From Nocardia spumae (GTDB lineage: Bacteria; Actinomycetota; Actinomycetes; Mycobacteriales; Mycobacteriaceae): a stretch of DNA of 64,000 bases. The DNA is taken from positions 1,054,001 through 1,118,000 of the forward strand of contig NZ_JAJFZL010000001.1 of the NCBI RefSeq assembly GCF_020733635.1, read 5' to 3'. The position numbers were made by a program, and so were the translations under genes. The notes under the pieces are model-generated. The model did not search any database. It was given only the letters and a program-made list of their open reading frames with translations, and was not told the DNA's origin. Below, one piece after another: positions 1 through 8,735 of this stretch. Position 1 is the first letter of the stretch. Each line of letters opens with the position of its first letter.

Positions 1-1
1 T

Positions 2-3000
2 CCGTTCGATGTGACCGGGGAGATTCCGGTGCGCGCGGCCCTGTTGCGGGTGAGCGACGCGGCCGAACCCGCGCACATCGTCGTGCTCTCGATGCATCAC
101 ATCTGCGCCGACGGTGCCTCCACGGCTCCGCTGACCCGCGATCTGCTGGTGGCCTACGCCGCCCGCACCGCCGGCACGGTGCCGCGGTGGGCGCCGCTGC
201 CGGTGCAGTACGCCGATTACACGCTGTGGCAGCGGGAGCTGCTCGGCGCCGAGGACGATCCGCGGTCGCTGGTATCCGGCCAGCTGGGGCACTGGCGCAC
301 CGCACTGGCCGGGATGCCCGAACAGTTGGAGCTGCCGACGGACCGGCCGCGGCCGATGGTGCGGTCGCATCGCGGGCGGGCCGTCGCGTTCGAGATCTCC
401 GCGCGGCGGCACGAGCGGCTGCACCGGCTGGCCCGGGACCGGCACGCCTCACTGTTCATGGTCGTCCGGGCCGCGCTGTCGATCCTGCTGGCGCGCCTGT
501 CCGGAACCGACGATGTCGCGGTCGGCGCCCCGATCGCGGGCCGCGGCGAGGCCGAGCTCGACGATCTGATCGGCATGTTCGTCAACACCCTGGTACTGCG
601 CGCCCGAGTCGCACCGCGGGACTCCTTCGCCGATCTGCTCGATCAGGTGCGTGCGGGAGATCTGGCGGCCTACGCCAACAGCGACGTGCCGTTCGAGCGG
701 CTGGTCGAACTGCTCGATCCGATCCGCTCGACCGCCCGGCATCCGCTGTTCCAGGTGGGCCTGTCGTTCCAGAACCTGGCCCGCACGCCGGTCCGCCTGC
801 CCGGCGTCGCGGCCACCGAACTCGAAGTCGATACCCGGACTACGCAGTTCGACCTGCACTGGTATCTCACCGACACCTACGACGAGGCGGGTGCGCCCGC
901 CGGCATCTCCGCCGCCGTCACCTACGCCACGGATCTGTTCGACTCGACCTCGGTGCAGCGCTTCATCGAGCGATTCCTGCGGATCGTGGACGCGGTGTGC
1001 GCCGACGATACGACGGCGATCGGGGATATCGACGTCCTGGACGCGGACGAACGACACCGCCTGCTGAGCGAGTACAACGCCACCGCGCGGGAACTGGCGC
1101 TGCCCTCCGGCGACGGTGACCATCCGCACACCCTCACCGCGCTGTTCGCGGCCGCCGTGGCCGCCCACCCCGAGGCGGTGGCCCTCGCCGAGGATCGCAG
1201 CGGCGCAGCGATGGCGGCGTCCACGCTGACCTACGCCGACTTCGACGCCCGGACCAACCGATTGGCGCGCTACCTCATCGCGCGCGGTATCGGACCCGAC
1301 CAGCGGGTAGCGGTGGCCCTGCCGCGCTCGGCCGATCTGCTGATCGCGATCTACGCGGTGATCAAGGCCGGCGCCGCCTATGTGCCGATCGACCCGGAGC
1401 AGCCGCGCGAGCGCATCCGCCACATTCTCGATACCGCCCAACCGGAATGCGTACTGGCGCACGCGGAATCGCTGGTGGACGATCGTGCGATCGCGATCGA
1501 TCGACTCGATCCGACGGAGTTCCGCGACGATCCGGTGACCGACGCGGATCGGCGAATTCCGTTGCGGCCGGACCATATCGCGTACGTGATCTTCACCTCC
1601 GGATCCACCGGACGTCCGAAGGGGGTGGCGGTCGCGCACCGCGCCATCGTCAACCGCCTGGCGTGGATGCAGGCCGAGTACGGACTCACCGCCGGCGACG
1701 TGGTCCTGCAGAAGACGCCTGTGACCTTCGACGTCTCGGTGTGGGAGTTGTTCTGGCCCTTGCAGGTCGGCGCGCGCCTGGTATTGGCCGCACCGCAGGG
1801 CCATCGCGATCCGCACTATCTGGCCCGGGTGGTGGCGGCCGAGTCGGTGACCACTCTGCATTTCGTGCCCGCCATGCTCGCCGCATTCCTCGCGGAGGCC
1901 GATATGCGCGACTGTGTCTCGTTGCGCCGGGTCTTCGCCTCCGGTGAGGCATTGCCGTCCACGGTGGCCCAGCAGGTGCGGGCGCGCACCGGCGCCCGGC
2001 TGTACAACCTCTACGGACCCACCGAGGCGGCGGTCGACGTCACCCACCACGAGGTCCGCGATACCGACACCGTGACGGTGCCGATCGGCCGCCCGGTCAG
2101 CAATACCAGGGTCTACGTGCTGGACTCGCGATTGCGGCCGGTCCCGGCGGGTGTGGTCGGCGAGCTCTACCTGTCCGGCACCCAGCTGGCCCGCGGCTAC
2201 CTCGGCCGGCCCGATCTGACCGCGGACCGCTTCGTGGCCGACCCGTTCGGCACCGGTGGGCGGATGTATCGCACGGGCGATCTCGTCGTGTGGAATGCCG
2301 ACGGGGAACTGGAATATCGCGGTCGATCGGATTTCCAGGTGAAGCTGCGCGGTCTGCGCATCGAGCCGGGGGAGATCGAGGCGGCGCTGTCCGACCGGCC
2401 CGAGGTAGCGCACGCGGTCGCCGTGGTGCGCGGTACGAATGCGGTGGAGCAGCGGCTGGTGGCCTATGTGGTCGCCGCGGGCGAGCAGGTGGTCGATGGC
2501 GATCGGCTGCGCGCCGACCTGTCGCGGCGGCTCCCGGCCTATATGGTGCCCGCCACCGTGGTGGTCCTGGACGAGCTGCCGGTCGGCGCCTCGGGCAAAC
2601 TCGACCGCCGCGCCCTGCCGGCGCCGCCGCACCGGACTCGGGAATTCCGCGCTCCGCGTACGGAATCGGAGACGGTGGTGTGCCGTGTCTTCGCGCAGGT
2701 GCTCGAGCTGGAGCGAATCGGGCTCGACGACAACTTCTTCGAACTCGGCGGCACCTCACTGCTGGCGGCCACCCTGGCCACCCGGCTGAGCACGGCGCTC
2801 GGACGACGGGTTCCGGTGCCGGCGCTGTTCACCGCGTCCACACCGGCCGCGTTGGCCGACGAGCTGGCCGCGGGCCCCGGAATCGATCCGGAATCCGCCT
2901 TCGACATCCTGCTTCCGCTGCGGCGCGAGGGCGTCGGCGAACCCCTGTTCTGTGTGCATCCGGTCGGCGGTATCGCGTGGTCGTTCGCGGGTCTGGCGGC

Positions 3001-3679
3001 CTCGGTCGACCGGCCGCTCTACGGCCTGCAATCGCCCGCACTGCGTGAGCAGGAGCTGCCCGGCGATATCGAACAGTGGGCGCGCCGATATGTGGACGCG
3101 ATCCGGTCGGTTCAGCCGGACGGGCCGTATCACCTGCTGGGCTGGTCGCTGGGCGGTGTCCTGGCGCATGCCGTCGCGGTGCGGTTACAGGACGAGGGGG
3201 ACGAGGTCGCGCTGCTGGCGGTCATGGACAGCCGGCTCGGCGAGGTCGACGATTCCGAGCCGGTCGCACTGCCGGAACTGGTGGGTGGCCTGCTGGGCGA
3301 GGACGCCGCGGAGTTCGGTGACCTCGATGCCGCCGACGTCACGACCCTGGTGGGCCGGCTGCCCGAACCGTTCGCCGCTCTCGGTCCGGACCGCATCACC
3401 GCGATCCTGGACGCGGCCCTGCGATCGGTCGAGCTGGCGACTCGCTACCGCCCCGCGCGCTACCGCGGCGATCTCACGTATTTCGTTGCGGCGCGGGATG
3501 AATCCAGTGAACCTGCCGCGGAAACCTGGTCGGCGGCGGTGACCGGTTCGATCCGGCTCCACCGCCTACCGGCGACCCATTGGCGTATGACCTCCGCGGC
3601 CGCCCTGCGGCGCATCGGCGCGGTACTGACCGATATCGGGAATCGGAGTCCGACACCCGAACCCGGCGAAACATCGTAA
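2..3679 (+). CDS. NRPS terminal module, C(partial)-A(Ser)-T-TE, 5' end outside window
   Basis: The last module of a non-ribosomal peptide synthetase; the frame is already open at base 2, so the gene starts upstream. Domains seen: the C-terminal part of a condensation domain with HHICADG at 95-115; an adenylation domain about 1120-2640 with the A3 core [10 protein letters not shown] near 1595 and the A10 lysine in [10 protein letters not shown]; a carrier domain with LGGTS (pantetheinylated Ser codon 2756-2758); and a type I thioesterase with GWSLGG (nucleophile Ser codon 3146-3148) and a late His at 3578-3580. Specificity residues aligned by eye to GrsA-A read DVWHFSLVDK, the established serine code. 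The protein should add L-Ser as last residue and release the chain by hydrolysis or macrocyclisation. 1225 residues are visible. Two peptide genes and an MbtH-like gene follow on the same strand. Confidence 0.96.
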   Translation, partial: PFDVTGEIPVRAALLRVSDAAEPAHIVVLSMHHICADGASTAPLTRDLLVAYAARTAGTVPRWAPLPVQYADYTLWQRELLGAEDDPRSLVSGQLGHWRTALAGMPEQLELPTDRPRPMVRSHRGRAVAFEISARRHERLHRLARDRHASLFMVVRAALSILLARLSGTDDVAVGAPIAGRGEAELDDLIGMFVNTLVLRARVAPRDSFADLLDQVRAGDLAAYANSDVPFERLVELLDPIRSTARHPLFQVGLSFQNLARTPVRLPGVAATELEVDTRTTQFDLHWYLTDTYDEAGAPAGISAAVTYATDLFDSTSVQRFIERFLRIVDAVCADDTTAIGDIDVLDADERHRLLSEYNATARELALPSGDGDHPHTLTALFAAAVAAHPEAVALAEDRSGAAMAASTLTYADFDARTNRLARYLIARGIGPDQRVAVALPRSADLLIAIYAVIKAGAAYVPIDPEQPRERIRHILDTAQPECVLAHAESLVDDRAIAIDRLDPTEFRDDPVTDADRRIPLRPDHIAYVIFTSGSTGRPKGVAVAHRAIVNRLAWMQAEYGLTAGDVVLQKTPVTFDVSVWELFWPLQVGARLVLAAPQGHRDPHYLARVVAAESVTTLHFVPAMLAAFLAEADMRDCVSLRRVFASGEALPSTVAQQVRARTGARLYNLYGPTEAAVDVTHHEVRDTDTVTVPIGRPVSNTRVYVLDSRLRPVPAGVVGELYLSGTQLARGYLGRPDLTADRFVADPFGTGGRMYRTGDLVVWNADGELEYRGRSDFQVKLRGLRIEPGEIEAALSDRPEVAHAVAVVRGTNAVEQRLVAYVVAAGEQVVDGDRLRADLSRRLPAYMVPATVVVLDELPVGASGKLDRRALPAPPHRTREFRAPRTESETVVCRVFAQVLELERIGLDDNFFELGGTSLLAATLATRLSTALGRRVPVPALFTASTPAALADELAAGPGIDPESAFDILLPLRREGVGEPLFCVHPVGGIAWSFAGLAASVDRPLYGLQSPALREQELPGDIEQWARRYVDAIRSVQPDGPYHLLGWSLGGVLAHAVAVRLQDEGDEVALLAVMDSRLGEVDDSEPVALPELVGGLLGEDAAEFGDLDAADVTTLVGRLPEPFAALGPDRITAILDAALRSVELATRYRPARYRGDLTYFVAARDESSEPAAETWSAAVTGSIRLHRLPATHWRMTSAAALRRIGAVLTDIGNRSPTPEPGETS

Positions 3680-3706
3680 TCACCAGCGATATTCGCCGAC
3701 CGAGCC

Positions 3707-3755
3707 CGGAACCGAGCAGGTTCCGTGCGGCCCTCGGGCGCCCGGTCGGGGCGCC
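3707..3755 (+). terminator. Two successive short hairpins between the NRPS and the peptide genes
   Basis: Two perfect 7-bp stems with 5-nt loops lie back to back: CGGAACC/GGTTCCG (3707-3725) and GGCGCCC/GGGCGCC (3737-3755). Neither has a T tract. They could attenuate read-through from the NRPS, protect the 3' end of its message, or process the transcript so that the peptide genes are expressed at a different level. The function is inferred from position only. Confidence 0.35.
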
Positions 3756-3791
3756 GATGGTTCGCGACCGTGAAAGAAAGAAGGAAGAACT

Positions 3792-3881
3792 ATGGATGGC
3801 ACTGTCGACTACGCCGCAATTCTCACCCAGGTGCTGACTTTCCTCAGCTCCGGATCGAGCATCGCCTACACCCCGAAGTAA
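3792..3881 (+). CDS. Small peptide 1 (29 aa), no known family recognised
   Basis: A 29-residue ORF with a purine-rich ribosome-binding region (AAGAAGGAAG) about 4-5 nt before the ATG. It begins MDGTVDYAAILTQ and ends GSSIAYTPK, with a hydrophobic middle (ILTQVLTFL) followed by a Ser/Gly-rich stretch. There is no signal peptide and no Cys. From ILTQ onward it aligns without gaps with the next ORF (shared I, T, L, G, S, I, T, P), which supports it as a real, duplicated gene. It sits between the serine-terminating NRPS and the MbtH-like gene, probably in one operon. Short, signal-less, helical, Ser-rich tandem peptides recall the PorA/PorH channel peptides of Corynebacterium, but no sequence identity to those was established. 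Confidence 0.6.
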   Translation: MDGTVDYAAILTQVLTFLSSGSSIAYTPK

Positions 3882-3910
3882 TCACCCCCAGCAGAAAGGA
3901 CATTCGAAGC

Positions 3911-4006
3911 ATGGATACCGGAAGCTCCGGCCTCGGCAGTATCTTCACGGCGCTCGCCAACCTCCTCGCCACCGGATCGGCGATATCGGTGACACCGGGC
4001 GCTTGA
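3911..4006 (+). CDS. Small peptide 2 (31 aa), paralogue of small peptide 1
   Basis: A 31-residue ORF preceded by AGAAAGGA 11 nt before the ATG and 29 nt after the stop of small peptide 1. It begins MDTGSSGLGSIF and ends TGSAISVTPGA. A hydrophobic helix-forming centre (IFTALANLLA) is followed by a GSAIS turn and a TP motif, the same plan as its neighbour. It has no Cys, no signal peptide and almost no charge. Its ribosome-binding leader (AGAAAGG, then ATTCGA) recurs in front of the MbtH-like gene, which argues for a common translation setting. The function is unknown; a membrane-active or envelope peptide, or a regulator of the NRPS, are possibilities only. Confidence 0.6.
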   Translation: MDTGSSGLGSIFTALANLLATGSAISVTPGA

Positions 4007-4100
4007 TCGCGGTGCGGGCCCCACCGTCGCGGGCCCGCACCACCGGAGGCTGCGGTTGCTCGCGCGCACCCGGAAATCGTTCCGCAAGAAAGGTATTCGA

Positions 4101-4319
4101 ATGAGCAATCCATTCGACGATGACGACGCCGAGTTCTATGTCCTGACCAACTCCGAAGGCGAGCACTCGCTGTGGCCGGTGTTCGCCGCCGTCCCGAGCG
4201 GATGGACGATCGCTCACGGTCCTTGCCTGCGTCAGCTCTGTCTCGACTACGTCGAATCACACTGGACCGATATGCGACCGAATTCGCTGATCGAAGCCAT
4301 GCGCCTGCAAGCCAAGTGA
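4101..4319 (+). CDS. MbtH-like NRPS accessory protein
   Basis: A 72-residue protein of the MbtH family, which binds adenylation domains and is often required for their folding and activity. It carries the family signature: an N-terminal NPFDDDDAEFYVL strand, a central SLWPVFAAVPSGW with the two conserved Trp, and a C-terminal DYVESHWTDMRP. The length matches the family norm. AAGAAAGG lies 7 nt before the ATG. It closes the operon of the upstream NRPS and may also serve the giant NRPS that starts at 25316, since no other MbtH gene is present in the window. Confidence 0.95.
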   Translation: MSNPFDDDDAEFYVLTNSEGEHSLWPVFAAVPSGWTIAHGPCLRQLCLDYVESHWTDMRPNSLIEAMRLQAK

Positions 4320-4327
4320 ATACCGCG

Positions 4328-4371
4328 CGCCGCGACGTGTCCTCCGACCCCCGCCTCGGCACGTCGCGGCG
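4328..4371 (+). terminator. Strong 12-bp hairpin after the MbtH-like gene
   Basis: A perfect 12-bp inverted repeat (4328-4339 with 4360-4371, arms CGCCGCGACGTG/CACGTCGCGGCG) begins 8 nt after the MbtH stop. The 20-nt loop contains a smaller CCGA/TCGG stem. No U tract follows, which is common for actinobacterial terminators. It most likely ends the NRPS-peptide-MbtH transcript. Confidence 0.7.
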
Positions 4372-4502
4372 TGAGCGGGCGTTCGGTGGTCGTGGACGGA
4401 TAAGGTCATACCTCCATTTGTCCGCGCTGCCACCGGGAATGCCGGCGCGAATTCTCCGCGGTGTTACGCGCGTGCCGATACCACGAACTACCGCCCGTTT
4501 TT

Positions 4503-4525
4503 ATCGTCACCCTGACGATTACAAT
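4503..4525 (+). promoter_or_regulatory. Promoter of the NUDIX regulator with a palindromic operator candidate
   Basis: A perfect inverted repeat ATCGTCA-CCC-TGACGAT (4503-4519) directly abuts a good -10 hexamer, TACAAT (4520-4525). Exactly 6 nt separate the hexamer from the ATG at 4532, so the transcript is probably leaderless. A protein bound to the palindrome would cover the -35/-10 spacer and block RNA polymerase. Because the downstream gene encodes a putative DNA-binding regulator, autorepression is the simplest reading. Confidence 0.55.
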
Positions 4526-4531
4526 GCCGTT

Positions 4532-5242
4532 ATGGGCAGTGGTTTTCGCCTCAACGCAGCGGTTGCGGTCGATTTGGTGGTTCTGACCCTGGGCGCGCGG
4601 CACACTGCCAACGACACGTTGTGCGGGCTGTTGGTTCAGCGGTTGTATGCGCCTTTTCGCGGCAGATGGGCGTTGCCGGGAGGTTTCGTTCGTCCGGAGG
4701 AGAGTCTGTCGGCGGCGGCGGTACGGGAATTGCGGGACGAGACCGGACTGCGCGGGGATCGTATGCATTTGGAGCAGCTGGCGACCTACGGTGAACCCGG
4801 TCGTGATCCCCGGGGGCGGGTGATCAGCACCGCGTACCTGGCCCTGGTGCCGAATCTGCCCGCACCGCAAGCGGGTTCGGAAGCGACGGCGGCGGGAATC
4901 TGGGCGGTGGAGCAGCTGCTCGCCGAGCGCGGTCGGTTGGCCTTCGACCACCGCCGCATCCTCACCGACGGTGTCGAGCGCGCCCGCGCCAAACTCGAGT
5001 ACACCCCACTGGCCACCGCGTTCTGCGCGCGTGAGTTCACGGTGGCGGAGTTGCGCCGGGTCTACGAGGTGGTCTGGGGTACCGCGATCGATCCACGCAA
5101 TTTTCATCGCAAGGTCACGACCACACCGGGTTTCGTCGTCGCTACCGGTGCCACCACCACCCGCGACGGCGGCCGGCCGGCCAAGCTCTATCGTGCCGGG
5201 CCCGCGGAGGTGTTGCACCCGCCGATGCTCCGCCCGGCTTGA
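4532..5242 (+). CDS. NUDIX-domain transcriptional regulator (NrtR-like)
   Basis: 236 residues. The N-terminal half is a Nudix fold with GGFVRPEESLSAAAVRELRDETGL near residues 50-73. This fits the Nudix box except that the first Glu of the REUxEE part is Asp. The C-terminal half (about residues 150-225, around FTVAELRRVYEVVWG and NFHRKV) looks like the winged helix of NrtR-family regulators, which sense ADP-ribose-type ligands and often repress NAD-related genes. No nad gene is adjacent, so the target is open. The start was placed at 4532 because the -10 box and palindrome lie just upstream; the frame is open further 5' but overlaps mbtH there. It is transcribed independently of the NRPS operon. 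Confidence 0.85.
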   Translation: MGSGFRLNAAVAVDLVVLTLGARHTANDTLCGLLVQRLYAPFRGRWALPGGFVRPEESLSAAAVRELRDETGLRGDRMHLEQLATYGEPGRDPRGRVISTAYLALVPNLPAPQAGSEATAAGIWAVEQLLAERGRLAFDHRRILTDGVERARAKLEYTPLATAFCAREFTVAELRRVYEVVWGTAIDPRNFHRKVTTTPGFVVATGATTTRDGGRPAKLYRAGPAEVLHPPMLRPA

Positions 5243-5298
5243 CAGGCACCCGCTCCGCTGTGCCGACGTGACCGTCGCCACGGTGGTAAACCGGGAGT

Positions 5299-5949
5299 AT
5301 GGCGGAGGTTTCAATCGGGGCGCCGGCCGTCGCCGGGCGGTCCGCGGAGTTCTGGGGATACCTGATGTGGGGCCTGGCGGGAGCGGTGATCGCCGTCCCC
5401 GAATTGGCCGCGGTCTTCGATTTCGCGGACTGGCCGACGATCTCGGCGACGATCGGCCACCTCGAGTCCGAGCATTCCTGGGTGCGCTTGGTGGTGGTGT
5501 TCGTCATCGTCGTCCTCGGCTACTACTCACTGCCGCAGCTGGCGATGCCGCCGCGGGTGCCGGCCGCGCTCGCCGGACGGCAGACCACCGCCAACGGCCG
5601 GGTGACGCCGGACCCGGATGCCGTGCGGACCGAGGGGATGGGCGGTTATCTGGTCCTGGCGTGCGCCGCGCTGGCCGCCGCGGTCGCTTTCGCCGCCGGT
5701 GCCCGCGCCATGGATCCGGGCGTCTTCACCGGCGCCTACGTGCTGTACGGCACCATCGCCGTCATGTGGGTGATCGTGCCCAGTGTGCTGTCGATGTTCT
5801 TCGCGCGGGAGGTGGCGTTCCCCACCCTGTTCCGGACCATCGGCTACCTCGAGCGCCGGGCCGGATTCGTCGCCGCGATCATCCTGGGACTGCTGGCGAT
5901 CCTGTTGATCCACCTGGCCCTGTATCCCTGGCCGCGTATGAACGGCTGA
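5299..5949 (+). CDS. Putative four-helix membrane protein of unknown function
   Basis: 216 residues with four clear hydrophobic segments (about residues 21-41, 62-78, 115-135 and 150-170, plus a C-terminal segment from about 190 to 210), so four to five membrane helices. Between the second and third is a hydrophilic loop (about residues 80-113). I recognise no catalytic motif. It starts 56 bp after the NUDIX gene on the same strand. It ends 5 bp from the stop of the convergent double TetR gene. TAAACC lies 6 nt before the ATG, a weak match to the leaderless pattern seen at neighbouring genes. Confidence 0.7.
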   Translation: MAEVSIGAPAVAGRSAEFWGYLMWGLAGAVIAVPELAAVFDFADWPTISATIGHLESEHSWVRLVVVFVIVVLGYYSLPQLAMPPRVPAALAGRQTTANGRVTPDPDAVRTEGMGGYLVLACAALAAAVAFAAGARAMDPGVFTGAYVLYGTIAVMWVIVPSVLSMFFAREVAFPTLFRTIGYLERRAGFVAAIILGLLAILLIHLALYPWPRMNG

Positions 5950-5954
5950 CCGGA

Positions 5955-7208
5955 CTACGCGCTGGGCGGCGTACCGAACAGCACGACCTCCATCAGTGCG
6001 ACGACCTGATCGGGCGGGCACATGCCCTCGTCGTCACCGAAGACCCGGCCCAGATCCACCACCAGGCCGAAGCTCGCCTGTACCAGGATGCGCGCCTGCG
6101 CCTCGGTGAGATCATTACGCACCGCGACCAGCAGTTTCACCCATTCCGCGACGATCAGCCGCTGGATATTGCGCAGTACGGTGCGTTCCTCGGCGGGGAC
6201 GTGGCTGAACTCGGCGTAGTAGACGAAGGTCAGCTCCCGTTCGGCGAACGAACCGGCCACGTACAGGTCGATGAGTTTCGACAGTGCCTCGGCGGGGGTG
6301 GCCGAGGACGCGGTCGCGGGACCGATCGCCCCCGACACCCGGTCGGCCGCTCGCCGGAAGGCCGCGGCCAGCAGATCGCTCTTGCTGCGGTAGTACCGGT
6401 AGACCGCGGAGGCGGCCGACAGATCCGCGGCCGTCGCGATGTCCTCCACGCTCACGTTGGGGTAGCCGCGCTCGTGGAACAGTTCCACCGATTTCTTCAG
6501 CAGCAGTTCGTGTTTGAACGACCGGGGAATCTCCGCGGCGCGGTCGGCGGGGGCGGCCGGCGCGAACTCGGGGAGATCGGCCCGGATCACCGACCATGCC
6601 GCCGACTCGAGCACTGCGGTAAGGGATTTCACCGGCAGCGTGGCGTGGTGGTCGCCGATACTGCTGACGATGCTGAGCAGTGCCACGCCCCGGACCAGCC
6701 GGTCCCGGTGCGCGAGCTCCGGTCGCAGCTCACCCATCAGGTCCGACAACGCTCGGATGGAGGTGGTGAAACCCTCGTTGAGCGTCGCCCGATCGTCGTC
6801 CTCGAGGTAACGCCCCTCCCAGCGCACCAGCGTCACCGTCGGCCGGTTGGCGACGGTCGCCGCGATCATGGCGTCGAGTACGTGGGCCAGCCGCTGCTCG
6901 GCCGGCAGCTCGGCATCCTCGGGCCGGACGGTGGTCGATTCGACCGTCACCGCGGCCAGACGCAGCAATTCCTCTCGGAACAGCGCGTATTTGCTCGGAT
7001 AGTGCCGGTACAGTGCGGCCGAGGAGATGCCGAGTCGCGAGGCGATATCCTCCATGCTGACCCCGTGGTAGCCGAGGGAACCGAAGGCCGCCGCCGAGGT
7101 CGCGGCGATCTGGGCGCGCCGATTCTTCGGCCGCCGGCGAATCACCCGCTCCGGCGGATTTGTTGTCGCCTGTTCTGCGGGGCGTGCGGTGCCACGCTCT
7201 ACGCTCAC
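5955..7208 (-). CDS. Tandem-domain TetR regulator (Mce3R-like)
   Basis: About 417 residues with two complete TetR units in one chain. The first helix-turn-helix is around residues 30-75 (VSMEDIASRLGISSAALYRHYPSK), the second around 220-270 (VSVEDIATAADLSAASAVYRYYRSK), each followed by a helical ligand-binding half. Single-chain double TetR repressors are rare; Mce3R of Mycobacterium tuberculosis (about 400 aa), which represses a lipid-import mce operon and stress genes, is the known example. The start is uncertain: GTG at 7208 is preferred, ATG at 7238 is in frame. It faces the SRPBCC gene across a roughly 485-bp divergent region. No mce genes are in the window. Confidence 0.88.
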   Translation of the reverse strand: MSVERGTARPAEQATTNPPERVIRRRPKNRRAQIAATSAAAFGSLGYHGVSMEDIASRLGISSAALYRHYPSKYALFREELLRLAAVTVESTTVRPEDAELPAEQRLAHVLDAMIAATVANRPTVTLVRWEGRYLEDDDRATLNEGFTTSIRALSDLMGELRPELAHRDRLVRGVALLSIVSSIGDHHATLPVKSLTAVLESAAWSVIRADLPEFAPAAPADRAAEIPRSFKHELLLKKSVELFHERGYPNVSVEDIATAADLSAASAVYRYYRSKSDLLAAAFRRAADRVSGAIGPATASSATPAEALSKLIDLYVAGSFAERELTFVYYAEFSHVPAEERTVLRNIQRLIVAEWVKLLVAVRNDLTEAQARILVQASFGLVVDLGRVFGDDEGMCPPDQVVALMEVVLFGTPPSA

Positions 7209-7693
7209 GGTTCCGGCCTGTCTGTGGTGCGGCGGCATTCCTCGGCACTCATGAAAGCCATGGTAGCCACCGGATGATTTCCGTCTGCTCGGTGTTACCG
7301 CCGGTTCCACGAGGCCGGTCCGGCGCTGTGGTGTGCGGCACGGTGCCCGCCCGCTCGATCGCTCCATCGAAGCCGCCCCGTCCGGCGTCGGGCCCCACGG
7401 CCCCGCCGGATCGGAGGCCGGAAATCTTCCGGCGGGCGGCTTCCGCTGGTCTGGCGAACCGGTCGAAAAATACTATGCCGCAAGGGGATACCGACCGGCA
7501 TCGAGTACTGTCCAGCCCCCTTTCCGCTTGGGCGGGTGTCCAGATTGCTCACGTGTATCGAAATAGCATCGTTTCGACTCTCTTGTCTGGCAGTGGGCGG
7601 CGATCGAGCCGTAGGGTTCGCTGCGACTCGAAACCGATCGGCACCGGCGCCCTTCGGAACGGACGCGACCACGCGGCAGCGAAAGGGAACTCG
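7209..7693. other. Divergent intergenic region with an inverted repeat
   Basis: 485 bp without a convincing gene, between the tandem TetR gene and the SRPBCC gene. The clearest signal is TCGAAA-8 nt-TTTCGA (7558-7577), a 6-bp perfect inverted repeat about 116 bp before the SRPBCC start and a candidate regulator site. GAAAGGGA (7681-7688) is the ribosome-binding site of the SRPBCC gene. Confidence 0.4.
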
Positions 7694-8137
7694 ATGCGCA
7701 CGCTGGACCTGGAACGGATCATCCGGGCACCTCGCGCAGACGTCTTCGACTGGCTCACCGACGCCACCAATTATCAGCGCGTTCCCTCGATCCGGCGGGT
7801 GACCCCGGTGCGCCCGGGCAATGTGTCCGAGCACGGCGTCGGCGCGGTCCGGCTGCTGGTGACCCCGCTGCTGCGGCTCACCGAGGAGGTCACCCATTAC
7901 GATCCGCCGCGGCTGTTCCGTTATCGAGTGCTGAAATCGCTTCCGCCACTGCGCCATCAGGACGGCACCGTCACCTTCGACGAACATCCGTCCGGGACCA
8001 GGGTGCGCTGGCAATCCCAATTCGAGATCGCCACACCGCTTTTCGGCACCGCGTGGACGATGGCGCTGCTCCCGGCGGTCTATCTGGGCCTGCACTTCGT
8101 CCTGGCCACCGCCGATCAGGAACTGCGCCGGGACTGA
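7694..8137 (+). CDS. SRPBCC (START/polyketide-cyclase fold) family protein
   Basis: 147 residues with the opening common in SRPBCC proteins (LERIIRAPRADVFDWLTDATNY). An internal E-V-T-H-Y-DPPRLFRYRV segment and a final long amphipathic helix (TAWTMALLPAVYLGLHFVLATADQEL) would close the hydrophobic pocket. Such proteins bind lipids, polyketides or hormone-like ligands, and no specific ligand can be read here. GAAAGGGA lies 5 nt before the ATG. It is divergent from the tandem TetR regulator, a common arrangement for repressor and target, and its stop lies 4 bp from the convergent TetR gene. Confidence 0.8.
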   Translation: MRTLDLERIIRAPRADVFDWLTDATNYQRVPSIRRVTPVRPGNVSEHGVGAVRLLVTPLLRLTEEVTHYDPPRLFRYRVLKSLPPLRHQDGTVTFDEHPSGTRVRWQSQFEIATPLFGTAWTMALLPAVYLGLHFVLATADQELRRD

Positions 8138-8141
8138 CCGC

Positions 8142-8735
8142 TCAGCTCAGCGCGGCCCAGGCCATCTCGCGCAGTATCGGCCGGGCGCGTCCGGCGAGCG
8201 TGGGGGAGGCGCTGTGCGGGGTGGAGTTGATCAGGCCGAAGGTGGCGTGCGCCATCACCCGGGCGGTGGTTTCGGCCAGATCGGGATGAAGTTCGCGCAA
8301 TACCGCGACCCAGATCTCCACGTACTGTCGCTGCAGCCGGCGCACCTGCCGCCGGGCGGCCTCGGGCAGACTTTCCAGGTCGCGGTCCTGGATCCGGATG
8401 AGCTCCGGCTCGCCCAGGGCGAAGTCGAGATGGAATTCGATCAATCCCGACAGCGCCTGCCGTGGTGATTCGGCCCGCTCCGCGACCGCCCGCCCGCCCT
8501 CGAACAGCCGGGTGCTGATCCCGACCAGCAGCTCCACCAGCACCGCCTCCTTGTTGGGGAAGTGCCGGTACACGGCCGGACCGCTGATCCCGGCCGCGGC
8601 GCCCAGATCGTCGAGCCGGACTCCGGGGAATCCGCGGTCGGCGATCAATCGCGCGCCGGCGTCGAGCAGTTGCTGCCGCCGCTGCGCCTTGAGCTGTTCG
8701 CGGCGCGTGGGGGCGATCGTCTCACTGCCGTCCAT
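8142..8735 (-). CDS. TetR-family regulator of the leucine-degradation operon (BkaR-like)
   Basis: 197 residues. A TetR helix-turn-helix lies at about residues 25-65 (VRLDDLGAAAGISGPAVYRHFPNKEAVL), followed by an all-helical ligand domain. It is divergent from accD1 across about 95 bp containing two palindromes. The same arrangement is found in M. tuberculosis, where Rv2506 (BkaR) represses the branched-chain keto-acid operon; equivalence here is inferred from gene order and family. The start is taken as ATG 8735 with AGGAGG about 4 nt upstream. GTG 8738 is in frame but too close to that site. Confidence 0.88.
   Translation of the reverse strand: MDGSETIAPTRREQLKAQRRQQLLDAGARLIADRGFPGVRLDDLGAAAGISGPAVYRHFPNKEAVLVELLVGISTRLFEGGRAVAERAESPRQALSGLIEFHLDFALGEPELIRIQDRDLESLPEAARRQVRRLQRQYVEIWVAVLRELHPDLAETTARVMAHATFGLINSTPHSASPTLAGRARPILREMAWAALS

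Noticed and set aside
4172..4531. 5' extension of the NUDIX regulator into the MbtH gene
   Set aside because: It overlaps the MbtH coding region and the terminator hairpin. The promoter and palindrome are directly before 4532.
4971..7277. 768-codon + strand frame across the membrane protein and double TetR gene
   Set aside because: It conflicts with three well-supported genes and has no domain content.
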